NCBI GenBank assembly: GCA_902768795.1 | Contig: CACXMS010000007.1 | Span: 1 to 64,000 of the forward strand | Direction: 5' to 3' | Origin: an uncultured Eubacteriales bacterium | GTDB lineage: Bacteria > Bacillota > Clostridia > Christensenellales > CAG-138 | Length of the DNA stretch: 64,000 bases | In this document: positions 16,476 to 24,542 of the stretch, one piece after another | Numbering within the stretch: the first letter of the stretch is position 1 | How the letters are laid out: the number at the start of each line of letters is the position of its first letter | Notes under the pieces: model-generated | Told to the model about the DNA's origin: nothing | Database searches by the model: none | What the model saw: the letters and a program-made list of their open reading frames with translations, nothing else | Translations under genes and position numbers: made by a program

Positions 16476-16769
16476 ATGGAAGAGGAACGGGATCTTGTTA
16501 CGTTTGTAGATGATGAAGGAAATGAATTTGATCTGGAAGTGATTGATTATTTCATGCACAACGATAAGGAATACGGCGTTTTGATCGATCCGGATCTGGA
16601 GGACGACGCGGAGTATTTCGAGGTCTGCATCATGGAGATCGTGCAGCATGAGGAAGAAGAGATTGAGGAATTCCTGCCCGTTGAGGACGAAGCGCTGCAG
16701 GAAGAACTTCTGAAGATTGCGGAAGAACGCATGGCGTCCTGGGATGATGAATTGACCGGCGAAGAGTAA
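16476..16769 (+). CDS. DUF1292 acidic protein
   Basis: A 97-residue, extremely acidic protein. The conserved DUF1292 core is VTFVDDEGNEFDLEVIDYFMHNDKEYGVL followed by VCIMEIV. The C-terminal third is a run of Glu/Asp that is probably helical. The family is widespread in Firmicutes, often near ruvX (yrrK), and has no firmly established function. Here it stands alone between its own promoter and a strong terminator, which argues for a small, well expressed monocistronic transcript. Confidence 0.88.
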   Translation: MEEERDLVTFVDDEGNEFDLEVIDYFMHNDKEYGVLIDPDLEDDAEYFEVCIMEIVQHEEEEIEEFLPVEDEALQEELLKIAEERMASWDDELTGEE

Positions 16770-16805
16770 TGCTGTCCATGCCGTAACGGCATCGCCGCAT
16801 AGTTT

Positions 16806-16841
16806 GGGCGGGAGCTCCAAGGGAGCCCCCGCCCTTCTTTT
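16806..16841 (+). terminator. Strong terminator after the DUF1292 gene
   Basis: GGGCGGGAGCTCC pairs with GGGAGCCCCCGCCC (one bulge), followed by TTCTTTT. It lies 36 bp past the stop and faces the converging hydrogenase operon. Confidence 0.85.
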
Positions 16842-16858
16842 GTGTGATTGACAGTTGA

Positions 16859-18622
16859 TTACGGTTTCTGATAGAGGCCCTTGAACACGCCGCGCTCGGT
16901 ATAGTGCGTATGCAGGATCTCATGCGCCTTGTGGCTGTTCGGCGCGCCGAGGTACTCGTCATAAATCGCCTTAACCTCGGGGTTCTCGTGGCTCTTGCGA
17001 AGCTGCATGCCGGCGTCCTCGCTGTACAGCGCCGCCGCACGCTCCTTACGCAGATCGACGAAGTTGCGGATGTAGCCGGGCTGAATCGGCTGACCGCCGC
17101 CGTTGACGCAGCCGCCGGGGCACGCCATGACTTCGATGAACTCATAGGACTTCTCGCCGCTCTTGACCATATCCAGCAGCTTCGAGGCGTTCTCGAGACC
17201 GCTCGTGACCGCAACGCGCACCTTGACGCCGTTGAGATCATACTCGGCTTCCTTGATTGCTTCTACGCCGCGAACCGCATGGAAGTCAACCTTTTCAAGC
17301 GTTTCGCCGGTGACTTTTTCATAAACGGTACGGAGCGCCGCTTCCATAACGCCGCCGGTTGCGCCGAAGATGTGACCTGCGCCGGACGCAATGCCGAGCA
17401 GCGGATCGCACTGTTCATCGGGCAGCTTCTCGAACTCGATGCCGGCACGGCGGATCATGCGGGCAAGCTCGCGCGTGGTCAGCGAAACGTCGATATCCGG
17501 CAAGCCGTTCTCGGACAGCTCGGGACGGGACGCCTCGAACTTCTTCGCGGTGCAGGGCATGATCGAAACGACGACGATATCCTTCGGATCGATGCCGCTC
17601 TTTTCCGCATAATACGTCTTGCACAGAGCGCCGAACATCCCCTGCGGAGATTTGCAGGTCGAAAGGTTCGGGATGAATTCCGGATAGTAATGCTCGCAGA
17701 ACTTGATCCAGCCGGGGCTGCAGCTCGTAATCATCGGGAGTTTGCCGCCGTTCTGGAGCCGATCCAGAAGCTCGGTGCCCTCTTCCATGATCGTGACGTC
17801 CGCCGCGTGGTCCACGTCGAACACCCGGTCAAAGCCGAGACGGCGCAGCGCCGCAATCAGTTTGCCTTCCACGTTCGTGCCGATCGGCAGACCGAAGCAC
17901 TCGCCAAGCTGTGCGCGGACCGAAGGAGCGGGACCGACGATGACATGTTTCGTCGGATCGGCCAGCGCCTTCCAGACCTTTTCGGTGTCGTCACGCTCGG
18001 TCAAGGCGCCGGTCGGGCAGACCGCGATGCACTGGCCGCAGTTGACGCAGGACGTCTGATTCAGCGGCAGGTCAAACGCGCTGCCGATGTGCGTCTTGAA
18101 ACCGCGTTCGTTCGCGCCGATGACGGCAACATGCTGGTTCGCTTTGCAGACCGCTACGCAGCGACGGCAAAGAATGCACTTCGAATTGTCGCGGACAAGA
18201 TGGATCGCGGAATCGTCAATGTCCGGCTTGAGCGGCGTCGGCGGAGCATATTTCTCCGGATCGCAGCCGTATTCCTGCGAAAGCTGCTGGAATTCGCAGT
18301 TGCCGCTGCGAACGCAGCCGAGACAGTCGAGCCGATGGTTCGAGAGCAGAAGTTCCATCGTCTTTTTACGGGATTCCCGCAACGCGGGCGTATTCGTCTG
18401 CACTTCCATGCCCTCGGAAACGACCTGCAGACAGGCCGCCGGATTCGAGCGTGCGCCCTTGACTTCGACAACGCACATACGGCATGCGCCGATGGCATTG
18501 ATGTCCTTCATGTAGCACAGCGTCGGGATGCGGACGCCCGCGATCTCGGCCGCTTCGAGAATGGTCGAACCGGCGGGGACTTCTACTTCAAGCCCGTTGA
18601 TTTTCATTTTAATGGTTTCCAT
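16859..18622 (-). CDS. hydA: NADH-linked [FeFe]-hydrogenase catalytic subunit (HydA/HndD type)
   Basis: A 587-residue group A hydrogenase. An N-terminal [2Fe-2S] plant-type ferredoxin domain is followed by a His-Cys [4Fe-4S] domain (HRLDCLGCVRSGNCEFQ) and two [4Fe-4S] clusters (CILCRRCVAVCK and CVNCGQCIAVCP). The H-cluster domain has all three signatures: ITSCSPGWIKFCE, MPCTAKKFEASR and MACPGGCVNGGGQP. Domain count and length fit the multimeric NAD(P)-linked A3 type. With the NuoE- and NuoF-like subunits of the same operon it should form the cytoplasmic complex that reversibly makes H2 from NADH and reduced ferredoxin. It is the last gene of the operon. Confidence 0.95.
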   Translation of the reverse strand: METIKMKINGLEVEVPAGSTILEAAEIAGVRIPTLCYMKDINAIGACRMCVVEVKGARSNPAACLQVVSEGMEVQTNTPALRESRKKTMELLLSNHRLDCLGCVRSGNCEFQQLSQEYGCDPEKYAPPTPLKPDIDDSAIHLVRDNSKCILCRRCVAVCKANQHVAVIGANERGFKTHIGSAFDLPLNQTSCVNCGQCIAVCPTGALTERDDTEKVWKALADPTKHVIVGPAPSVRAQLGECFGLPIGTNVEGKLIAALRRLGFDRVFDVDHAADVTIMEEGTELLDRLQNGGKLPMITSCSPGWIKFCEHYYPEFIPNLSTCKSPQGMFGALCKTYYAEKSGIDPKDIVVVSIMPCTAKKFEASRPELSENGLPDIDVSLTTRELARMIRRAGIEFEKLPDEQCDPLLGIASGAGHIFGATGGVMEAALRTVYEKVTGETLEKVDFHAVRGVEAIKEAEYDLNGVKVRVAVTSGLENASKLLDMVKSGEKSYEFIEVMACPGGCVNGGGQPIQPGYIRNFVDLRKERAAALYSEDAGMQLRKSHENPEVKAIYDEYLGAPNSHKAHEILHTHYTERGVFKGLYQKP

Positions 18623-18634
18623 AGCAGCCTCCCC

Positions 18635-20431
18635 TTATTTCTTGATGATTGCATCGAACTTGCAGCCGTCCATGCAGGCGCCGCACTTGATGCACTTGCT
18701 CTGGTCGATGACGTGCGGTTCCTTGACCTTGCCGGTGATTGCACCGACCGGGCAGTTCCGGGCGCACTTGGTGCAGCCGCGGCACTTATCGGCGACGATC
18801 TCAAACCGCAGGAGCTTCTTGCAGACGCCGGCCGGGCAGCGTTTCTCGACGACATGCGCTTCATACTCATCACGGAAATGCTTCAGCGTGGACAGAACCG
18901 GGTTCGGCGCCGTCTGACCGAGCGCGCACATCGAGTTGTTCTTAATGTAGTTGCACAGCTCTTCCATCTTGTCGAGATCTTCGAGCGTGCCGTTGCCGGA
19001 CGTGATCTTATCCAGCATTTCGAGCAGGCGGCGCGTGCCGATACGGCACGGCGTGCACTTGCCGCAGCTCTCGTCGACCGTGAAGTCGAGGAAGAAACGC
19101 GCAACGTCTACCATACAGGTCGTATCGTCCATGACGATCAGACCGCCGGAACCCATCATCGAGCCGATACGGGTCAGGTTGCCGTAGTCGATCGGCGTAT
19201 CGAGGAACTTCGCCGGGATGCAGCCGCCGGACGGGCCGCCCGTCTGCGCCGCCTTGAACTTGCGGCCGTTCGGGATGCCGCCGCCGATGTCGAAGATGAT
19301 CTCACGCAGCGTCGTGCCGAGCGGGATCTCGACAAGGCCCGTGTTGACGATCTTTCCGCCGAGCGCAAAGACCTTCGTGCCCTTCGAATCCTCGGTGCCC
19401 ATCGAAGCGAACCATTCCGGTCCCTTCAGGATGATCTGCGGGATGTTTGCCAGCGTTTCAACGTTGTTGATGATCGTCGGCTGACCGAACAGACCTTTGT
19501 TTGCCGGGAACGGCGGCTTGGCTTTCGGTTCGCCGCGGTTGCCCTCGATCGAGGTGATCAGAGCGGTTTCTTCGCCGCAGACAAACGCGCCTGCGCCAAG
19601 GCGGGTTTCGATGTCAAAGTTGAAACCGGTATCGAAAATGTTCTCACCGAGCAGACCGTATTCACGCGCCTGGTTGATGGCGATGTTCAGACGCTTGACC
19701 GCGATCGGGTACTCCGCACGGACGTAGATATAGCCCTTGTTCGCGCCGATCGCGTAACCGGCGATCGCCATAGCTTCGAGCACCGCGTGCGGGTCGCCTT
19801 CGAGCACGGAACGGTCCATGAACGCGCCGGGGTCGCCCTCGTCCGCGTTGCAGACGACGTACTTCTGCGGAACCTTGTTCTTTGCCGCAAACTCCCATTT
19901 CAGACCGGTCGGGAAGCCCGCGCCGCCTCTGCCGCGCAGACCGCTGTCCTTCATCAGCTGAATGACCTGTTCCGGCGTCATTTCCGTCAACACCTTGCCG
20001 AGCGCGGCATAACCGTCGACGGCAATGTACTCTTCGATGTTCTCCGGATCGATCAAGCCGCAGTTGTGCAGCGCAACGCGCTTCTGGGTCTTATAGAATC
20101 CCGTTTCCTGCAAAGACGGAACTTCGACCTTTTCTTCGCCGCCCTCGTCTTCACGATAAACAAGGCGATCGACGACGCGGCCTTTTAAGAGATGTTCCTC
20201 GACGAGCTCCGGAACGTCTTCCACCTTTACGCGGCTGTAGAACGTTCCCTCGGGATAAACGATCATGACCGGGCCGAGTGCACAGAGGCCGAAACAGCCG
20301 GTGCGGACAACTTTCACTTCTTCGGCAAGGCCCTGTCTGGCGACTTCTTCTTCCATGCGATCCGCGATCAGCATGCTGTTCGAAGAGCTGCAGCCGGTGC
20401 CGCCGCAAATCAAAACGTGTGTACGAATCAT
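18635..20431 (-). CDS. hydB: NuoF-like diaphorase subunit of the hydrogenase (HydB/HndC)
   Basis: A 598-residue flavoprotein. An N-terminal thioredoxin-like [2Fe-2S] domain (CGGTGCSSSNS and CFGLCALGP) precedes the NuoF core, with FMN/NADH-binding GLRGRGGAGFPTGLKW and ADEGDPGAFMDR. The SLBB domain and [4Fe-4S] region follow (ESCGKCTPCRIGT and a later Cys in NSMCALGQ). The C-terminus carries two ferredoxin clusters (CRGCTKCARNCP and CIKCGACMDGCK). This architecture is typical of bifurcating hydrogenase HydB and NADP-hydrogenase HndC. FMN is the expected site of bifurcation or confurcation between NAD(H) and ferredoxin. The gene ends 12 bp before hydA. Confidence 0.95.
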   Translation of the reverse strand: MIRTHVLICGGTGCSSSNSMLIADRMEEEVARQGLAEEVKVVRTGCFGLCALGPVMIVYPEGTFYSRVKVEDVPELVEEHLLKGRVVDRLVYREDEGGEEKVEVPSLQETGFYKTQKRVALHNCGLIDPENIEEYIAVDGYAALGKVLTEMTPEQVIQLMKDSGLRGRGGAGFPTGLKWEFAAKNKVPQKYVVCNADEGDPGAFMDRSVLEGDPHAVLEAMAIAGYAIGANKGYIYVRAEYPIAVKRLNIAINQAREYGLLGENIFDTGFNFDIETRLGAGAFVCGEETALITSIEGNRGEPKAKPPFPANKGLFGQPTIINNVETLANIPQIILKGPEWFASMGTEDSKGTKVFALGGKIVNTGLVEIPLGTTLREIIFDIGGGIPNGRKFKAAQTGGPSGGCIPAKFLDTPIDYGNLTRIGSMMGSGGLIVMDDTTCMVDVARFFLDFTVDESCGKCTPCRIGTRRLLEMLDKITSGNGTLEDLDKMEELCNYIKNNSMCALGQTAPNPVLSTLKHFRDEYEAHVVEKRCPAGVCKKLLRFEIVADKCRGCTKCARNCPVGAITGKVKEPHVIDQSKCIKCGACMDGCKFDAIIKK

Positions 20432-20449
20432 AGTGCGGTTTACCTCCGA

Positions 20450-20818
20450 TTATGCTTCAACGGCGCCGATGGTGTACTTTGCCACAGGCTTTCCGCCTTT
20501 GATGTGCTGCTCGATGATCTCCGGAACCTTATCCGGCGTCATCTTGACGTACGTAACGCGCTCCTGATCGGGGATGAACACCTCAACGATCGGCTCCAGC
20601 CGACACATCCCGATGCAGCCCGTCTGCGTCACGGTAACGTTTTCGAGGTTCTCTTTGGAGACCGCTTCGACCAAAGCATTCAGCACGGGACGCGCGCCCG
20701 CCGCAATGCCGCAGGTCGCCATACCGACTACAATGCGGATATCGCCGTTCGCCTCGCGAAGAGCAACCTTGTTTTTCATCCGTTCACGGATTGCCGCAAG
20801 TTCTTGCAATGACTTCAT
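20450..20818 (-). CDS. Thioredoxin-like [2Fe-2S] ferredoxin (HndB-like)
   Basis: A 122-residue protein with a thioredoxin-like [2Fe-2S] fold. Four Cys are arranged as ATCGIAAGARP...TGCIGMCRLEP, as in HndB and the N-terminal domain of NuoF-type subunits. It probably carries electrons to or from the NuoF-like subunit and is usually encoded directly before it, as here. The start at 20818 is chosen because AAAGGA lies 10 bp upstream. Codons further upstream are in frame but have no ribosome-binding site and odd composition. Confidence 0.9.
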   Translation of the reverse strand: MKSLQELAAIRERMKNKVALREANGDIRIVVGMATCGIAAGARPVLNALVEAVSKENLENVTVTQTGCIGMCRLEPIVEVFIPDQERVTYVKMTPDKVPEIIEQHIKGGKPVAKYTIGAVEA

Positions 20819-20887
20819 GATTGTTTGATCCTTTCGTTTGATTTTCTGTTTGTTTCCATTCGGTTTCTTGCAAACCTGTATGTTCAC

Positions 20888-21436
20888 TCAGGAGCCGTAC
20901 TGCTCCCGAAGCGATTCCGTAATCCAGTTCAGCACCGCAAAATCGTTCAGCGGCACTTCGTCGCCGAGCACGGCGCGAAGATCGCGCGTGTCGAGCTCCA
21001 CTTCCTTGTCCGGCATCGTATGAACGAACCGGAAATCAATATCCGGATTGCCCTGGATCAGCAACACGACCGTCGAAACGATATCCCCGATCGGTGTGAA
21101 ATCCATGTGATCCGTGTGGAAAAACGCTTCCACAGTCGTCCCGCATGCGTCGGGCGAAGCGCTTTTCGGCACGGATGCAATCGAGAGCGTCCCTCCGGTC
21201 TGCTCCGCCGCCAGTTTCAGAAGCGGCAGACCGAGTCCGACCTTGCGCGTGGTGCGCGTCGTCGAAAACGGATCGAGCACCCTGGTCAGAAAATCCGGTT
21301 CCATTCCGTACCCGTTGTCACGGATGCGAAGCAGGAGCGTTGTTTCCGTTTCGATCAGTTCGATCCCGATCAGCGTTGCCTCCGCTTTTACGGAGTTTTT
21401 CGCCACGTCGAGAATATTCAGTGACAGTTCTTTCAT
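20888..21436 (-). CDS. GHKL ATP-binding protein of the hydrogenase operon (1)
   Basis: This 182-residue protein consists of a histidine-kinase-type ATPase domain without any phospho-accepting His. It has an N box (ILDVAKNSVKAEA), a G1 box (RIRDNGYGM) and a G2-like motif (KVGLGLPLLKLAAEQTGG). The C-terminal 60 residues are mixed alpha/beta with no match I know. It resembles anti-sigma kinases or orphan HATPase proteins found beside clostridial hydrogenase genes. The start overlaps the PHP gene stop by 4 bp. A regulatory role tied to redox state is inferred from context. Confidence 0.8.
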   Translation of the reverse strand: MKELSLNILDVAKNSVKAEATLIGIELIETETTLLLRIRDNGYGMEPDFLTRVLDPFSTTRTTRKVGLGLPLLKLAAEQTGGTLSIASVPKSASPDACGTTVEAFFHTDHMDFTPIGDIVSTVVLLIQGNPDIDFRFVHTMPDKEVELDTRDLRAVLGDEVPLNDFAVLNWITESLREQYGS

Positions 21437-22152
21437 TCCGCACCCCGTTTCAGATACGCGATCAGCGCATGCCGCACCGCCTCGGGATCCTCCTTCGGCG
21501 CATCCAGTTCCAGCGGCGTACCGCCTTCCTTGAGTTCCCACAGCCGATGCGCGTCCGAGCTGACAACCGTCGTTCTGCCCTCCGCCAGCGCAGCGTGCTC
21601 CGCTTCCCGAAGTTCCGCGCACCGGAAAACCGGCTCCGGCGGAAATGCGCCGAGAATTGCCAGCAGACCGTTCGCTTCGCGGTCGATATGGGCGGGATAG
21701 CATGCGCCTCCGTACGCATCGACCAGCCGTGCCGCGGTCTCCAGGTCCAGCGACGTTGCCGCCGGCAGGAACCACGGATCCTCGCCGATCACTTCATCGC
21801 GCTCGTTCAGAATGCGCTGCTCGCCGTAAATCCCTTTGCGGTTGCGGATTTGCATCCGGTGCGGCTGAATCGCCTCCTCGAACGAGAGCGCCGCCTCGAG
21901 CGTCTCAAACAGGCAAACGAGGTGGATATCCTCCGCCGTCGTCAGCTCCATGCCCGCCACCGGAATGATTCCATACTCCGCACAGGCGCGGAAGAATGCA
22001 GGACAGTTTCGGCTCGCGTTGTGATCGGTCAAAGCGACCAGTTCCAGTCCGTTCAGATGCGCCATTCCTGCGATGTTGCATGGCGTCATGTCGTCGTCCC
22101 CGCAGGGAGACAGGCACGAGTGCACATGCAGATCGTAGGTAAAAGCGCTCAT
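21433..22152 (-). CDS. PHP-domain phosphoesterase-like protein
   Basis: A 239-residue PHP protein. The metal-binding motifs are DLHVHSCLSPCGD at the start, ALTDHNAS, PGMELTTAEDIHLV (as VAGMELTTAED), CYPAHIDR and SSDAHRL. These supply the His/Asp/Glu ligands of a trinuclear metal site. PHP enzymes hydrolyse phosphomono- or diesters. In this setting, between ATP-binding and DRTGG genes of a hydrogenase operon, the substrate is unknown and could be a signal molecule or phosphoprotein. The start at 22152 gives a 4-bp overlap with the preceding DRTGG stop. Longer starts add an unlikely Ala-rich leader. Confidence 0.82.
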   Translation of the reverse strand: MSAFTYDLHVHSCLSPCGDDDMTPCNIAGMAHLNGLELVALTDHNASRNCPAFFRACAEYGIIPVAGMELTTAEDIHLVCLFETLEAALSFEEAIQPHRMQIRNRKGIYGEQRILNERDEVIGEDPWFLPAATSLDLETAARLVDAYGGACYPAHIDREANGLLAILGAFPPEPVFRCAELREAEHAALAEGRTTVVSSDAHRLWELKEGGTPLELDAPKEDPEAVRHALIAYLKRGAE

Positions 22153-22478
22153 CGAAGCAGCTCCCCAAGCCGCGCGCAAGCCGCATACGTCGGCTCCTCG
22201 GCACGGATCAGGTTGATATCATGCAGCGCCGCCGCCTTCAGGATGGCTTCGTCCGGCATGACGCCCTCCGTGAACACCACACATGCCACGTCGGTCAGCT
22301 GCGCGACTGCGACAACGTTGAGGTTCGACATAATCGTGAACCAGCAATCGCCGCTTTCAGCTCTGCCCATGACCCAGCTCAACAGATCTCCCGCGTATCC
22401 GCCGGCAATTTCTCTGGTTTCATCAACCGACAGCAGAGACTGCCATCCGGTTTTTTCCAGCAACTGCGCTACTGTCAT
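22149..22478 (-). CDS. DRTGG-domain protein (2)
   Basis: This 109-residue protein has the compact fold of stand-alone DRTGG proteins: a helical start (MTVAQLLEKTGW), a GGYAGDLLSWVMG segment and a beta-alpha core ending in HDINLIRAEEPTYAACARLGELL. DRTGG domains accompany CBS domains in nucleotide-sensing pyrophosphatases and occur in Pta, so ligand binding is more likely than catalysis. It overlaps both neighbours by 4 bp. A paralogous DRTGG gene lies at 24192-24533 in the same operon, each next to an ATPase or hydrogenase-like gene. Confidence 0.72.
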   Translation of the reverse strand: MTVAQLLEKTGWQSLLSVDETREIAGGYAGDLLSWVMGRAESGDCWFTIMSNLNVVAVAQLTDVACVVFTEGVMPDEAILKAAALHDINLIRAEEPTYAACARLGELLR

Positions 22479-23758
22479 ACGTTACCGTCCTGTTCCGTTT
22501 TTTTCAACTGCTCCCGCATGCGAATCACGCAATCCTCAATCTTTGCTTCGCCTTTTACCACGTCCTCCGCAAATGCATCGCAGGTCGGCGCGCCGCAGGA
22601 GCCGCAGTCCATTCCGGGCAGCATCTGCTTGACGCGCGCGATTTCGAGCATCATGCGAAACGATTTGGCGCGGTCCGCATTCAAAAGCTCCGCGCTGCTG
22701 TATTCGCCCGGTTTCGTTGCCAGCATCGATTCGGGGATTTCGCTGTCCGGATCGTCGGTCAGGTAATTCCGCATGATCGGAAGATACCTTCTCAGAGATT
22801 GCAGCCGCACCCGCGCAATAAACGGATTCTCCACCGCCATCACGCCGCCGACGCATCCGCCCGGGCAGGCGTTCAGCTCGACAAACTCGAGATCCGGAAA
22901 ATGTCCCGTTTCGATCTCGTCCAACACGCGAATCACGTTCTCGATGCCGTCGGCCGCCAAGTATTTTTCGTTCATCAGCGCGCTCGCTTCGCCGCCGCTT
23001 GACGCCCAGCTGATGCCGACGACGCCGCTTTCGGATTCCACCTCCGGAACCTGATCGCGCCGCATCTTGGACAGAACGCGGAAATAAACGTCGCTCATCG
23101 ACACAATATAATCGATGTACCGTTTCTTGTCCGCAGGCGTATTCTTGACCCAACTGACCTTTGCGGGACACGGGGAGATGAATACGGTTCGCACATCCTC
23201 CTCGGCCAGTTCCGGGTGTTCTCTTAAAGCACGCTCTTTCGCCAGCTTTCCCGCCACCTCAATCGGCGGCGTGATCGGCAGAAGCTTGCTCCGCAAAGAC
23301 GGAAACCGCATCGACACGAGCCGCACCACAACGGGGCACGCCGTGCTGATAAACGGGCGCATTTTTTCGTCCGCCTGACGAATATAGCGCCGCGTATATT
23401 CGGTTACGATTTCGGCAGCCTTTGCGACCTCATACACATCGTCGAATCCGAGATCCCGAAGTCCCTGCAGCAGATAGTCCGCTTCTTCCAGATTTGCAAA
23501 CTGTCCGAACAGACTCGGCGCGGGAAGCGCAATCAGATATTTTTCGTGATTGAGCGTATCGAGCGAATCAAACGACGCTTTCTTTGCCTTGTAGGGGCAA
23601 TGGCGAATGCACTCGCCGCAGTCGATACAGAGGGTCGGATTGATACATGCTTTCCCGTCGCGTACGCGAATCGCCTGCGTCGGGCAACGCCTTAAGCAGG
23701 TCGTACATCCTTTGCACTTTTCTGCGTCCAGAGAGACGGAATGCTTGTATACAATCAT
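22475..23758 (-). CDS. Sensory [FeFe]-hydrogenase-like iron-sulfur protein
   Basis: A 427-residue protein. Two N-terminal [4Fe-4S] clusters (CKGCTTCLRRCP and CIDCGECIRHCP) precede a reduced H-cluster domain. It has one Cys in ISTACPVVVRLV, one in ISPCPAKVSW and two in NACPGGCVGGV, so all four H-cluster ligands remain. The C-terminus adds a [4Fe-4S] domain of the RnfB/Fes type (CGSCGAPTC and a fourth Cys 16 residues on). The TACP form of the first motif, the shorter domain and the extra C-terminal cluster match the putative sensory branches of the family (group C/D-like). It probably senses H2 or redox state for the operon rather than making H2 in bulk. There is no PAS or kinase domain, so the neighbouring ATPases may be the output. 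Confidence 0.8.
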   Translation of the reverse strand: MIVYKHSVSLDAEKCKGCTTCLRRCPTQAIRVRDGKACINPTLCIDCGECIRHCPYKAKKASFDSLDTLNHEKYLIALPAPSLFGQFANLEEADYLLQGLRDLGFDDVYEVAKAAEIVTEYTRRYIRQADEKMRPFISTACPVVVRLVSMRFPSLRSKLLPITPPIEVAGKLAKERALREHPELAEEDVRTVFISPCPAKVSWVKNTPADKKRYIDYIVSMSDVYFRVLSKMRRDQVPEVESESGVVGISWASSGGEASALMNEKYLAADGIENVIRVLDEIETGHFPDLEFVELNACPGGCVGGVMAVENPFIARVRLQSLRRYLPIMRNYLTDDPDSEIPESMLATKPGEYSSAELLNADRAKSFRMMLEIARVKQMLPGMDCGSCGAPTCDAFAEDVVKGEAKIEDCVIRMREQLKKTEQDGNV

Positions 23759-23761
23759 GCC

Positions 23762-24187
23762 TTATACCGATCGGAACACCAGCGTGATGGTGGTTCCGAC
23801 GCCGACGGTCGACTCGACCGTCATGTCGTCGGAGTAACGCTTCATGTTCGGCAGACCCATCCCGGCGCCGAAACCAAGCGAGCGAATGTTGTCCGGCGCA
23901 GTCGAATATCCCTCCTGCATGGCAAGCGCGATATCCTTGATGCCGGGACCATGATCCTTGAGTACAACGCGAATCTGCTCCGGATCCATATAGATATCCG
24001 CATCGCCGCCGTTCGCATGGATGACCATATTGATCTCTCCTTCGTACATGGCGATGGAAACGCGCCGGATCAGATCGGGAGAAAAGCCCATTTGCCGCAG
24101 CAGGCGTTTGACCTGTACGGAGGCCTCGCCGGCAGACGCGAAGTTTGCGCCGTCTACATCAAAATGATAGTGCAGCAACTCTTCCAT
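23762..24187 (-). CDS. Anti-sigma-type ATP-binding protein (2)
   Basis: This 141-residue protein is a single HATPase domain of the RsbW/SpoIIAB kind. It has N box IAMYEGEINMVIHA, G1 motif LKDHGPGIKDI and G2 motif SLGFGAGMGLPNMKRYSDD, ending in TVGVGTTITLVF. Such proteins bind ATP and control partner proteins through phosphorylation or sequestration. It lies 3 bp before the sensory hydrogenase-like gene and right after a DRTGG gene. The start at 24187 is preferred over upstream in-frame codons, which overlap the previous gene and have unnatural composition. Confidence 0.82.
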   Translation of the reverse strand: MEELLHYHFDVDGANFASAGEASVQVKRLLRQMGFSPDLIRRVSIAMYEGEINMVIHANGGDADIYMDPEQIRVVLKDHGPGIKDIALAMQEGYSTAPDNIRSLGFGAGMGLPNMKRYSDDMTVESTVGVGTTITLVFRSV

Positions 24188-24191
24188 TCCG

Positions 24192-24533
24192 TCACCTGTC
24201 CAGTCCGGCGGTATACAGAATGCCGCACGTTGCATACATCCGCAGCGGCGTAGACAGTACGACGATATGGTTTTCCTCTGCAAGCGTCAGAATTTCCTTC
24301 GTCGGAACCTTACCGCGAACAAAAACGATGCACGGCATATCCAGCATGTGCGCGGTACGGATGACCTGCGGATTCAGAAGGCCGGAAATGAGAAGACTGC
24401 CCTCGTCTGCATAGGCGAGAACGTCGCTCATCATATCGCTTCCGAACGCCGCTTCCACTTCCTTATTGAGAAGGGATGCGTCGGTGCTGCAGACGGCTGC
24501 ATTCAGCAGCCCGGCAATCTCACGGATCGTCAT
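24192..24533 (-). CDS. DRTGG-domain protein (1)
   Basis: A 113-residue stand-alone DRTGG protein: MTIREIAGLLNAAV, then a beta-alpha core with DEGSLLISGLLNPQVIRTAHMLDMPCIVFVRGK and VVLSTPLRMYATCGILY. It is similar in length and plan to the one at 22149-22478 but clearly diverged. It may bind a nucleotide or a metabolite. It lies between nuoE-like hydC and the RsbW-like ATPase and is clearly part of the hydrogenase transcript. Confidence 0.78.
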   Translation of the reverse strand: MTIREIAGLLNAAVCSTDASLLNKEVEAAFGSDMMSDVLAYADEGSLLISGLLNPQVIRTAHMLDMPCIVFVRGKVPTKEILTLAEENHIVVLSTPLRMYATCGILYTAGLDR

Positions 24534-24542
24534 AGTCTTCGA

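Noticed and set aside
16904-20188. Very long open plus-strand frame (over 1000 codons) opposite hydA/hydB
   Set aside because: It is antisense to two unmistakable iron-sulfur genes, and its composition (Arg/Asp/Val/Ala-rich without motifs) is a by-product of their codon usage.
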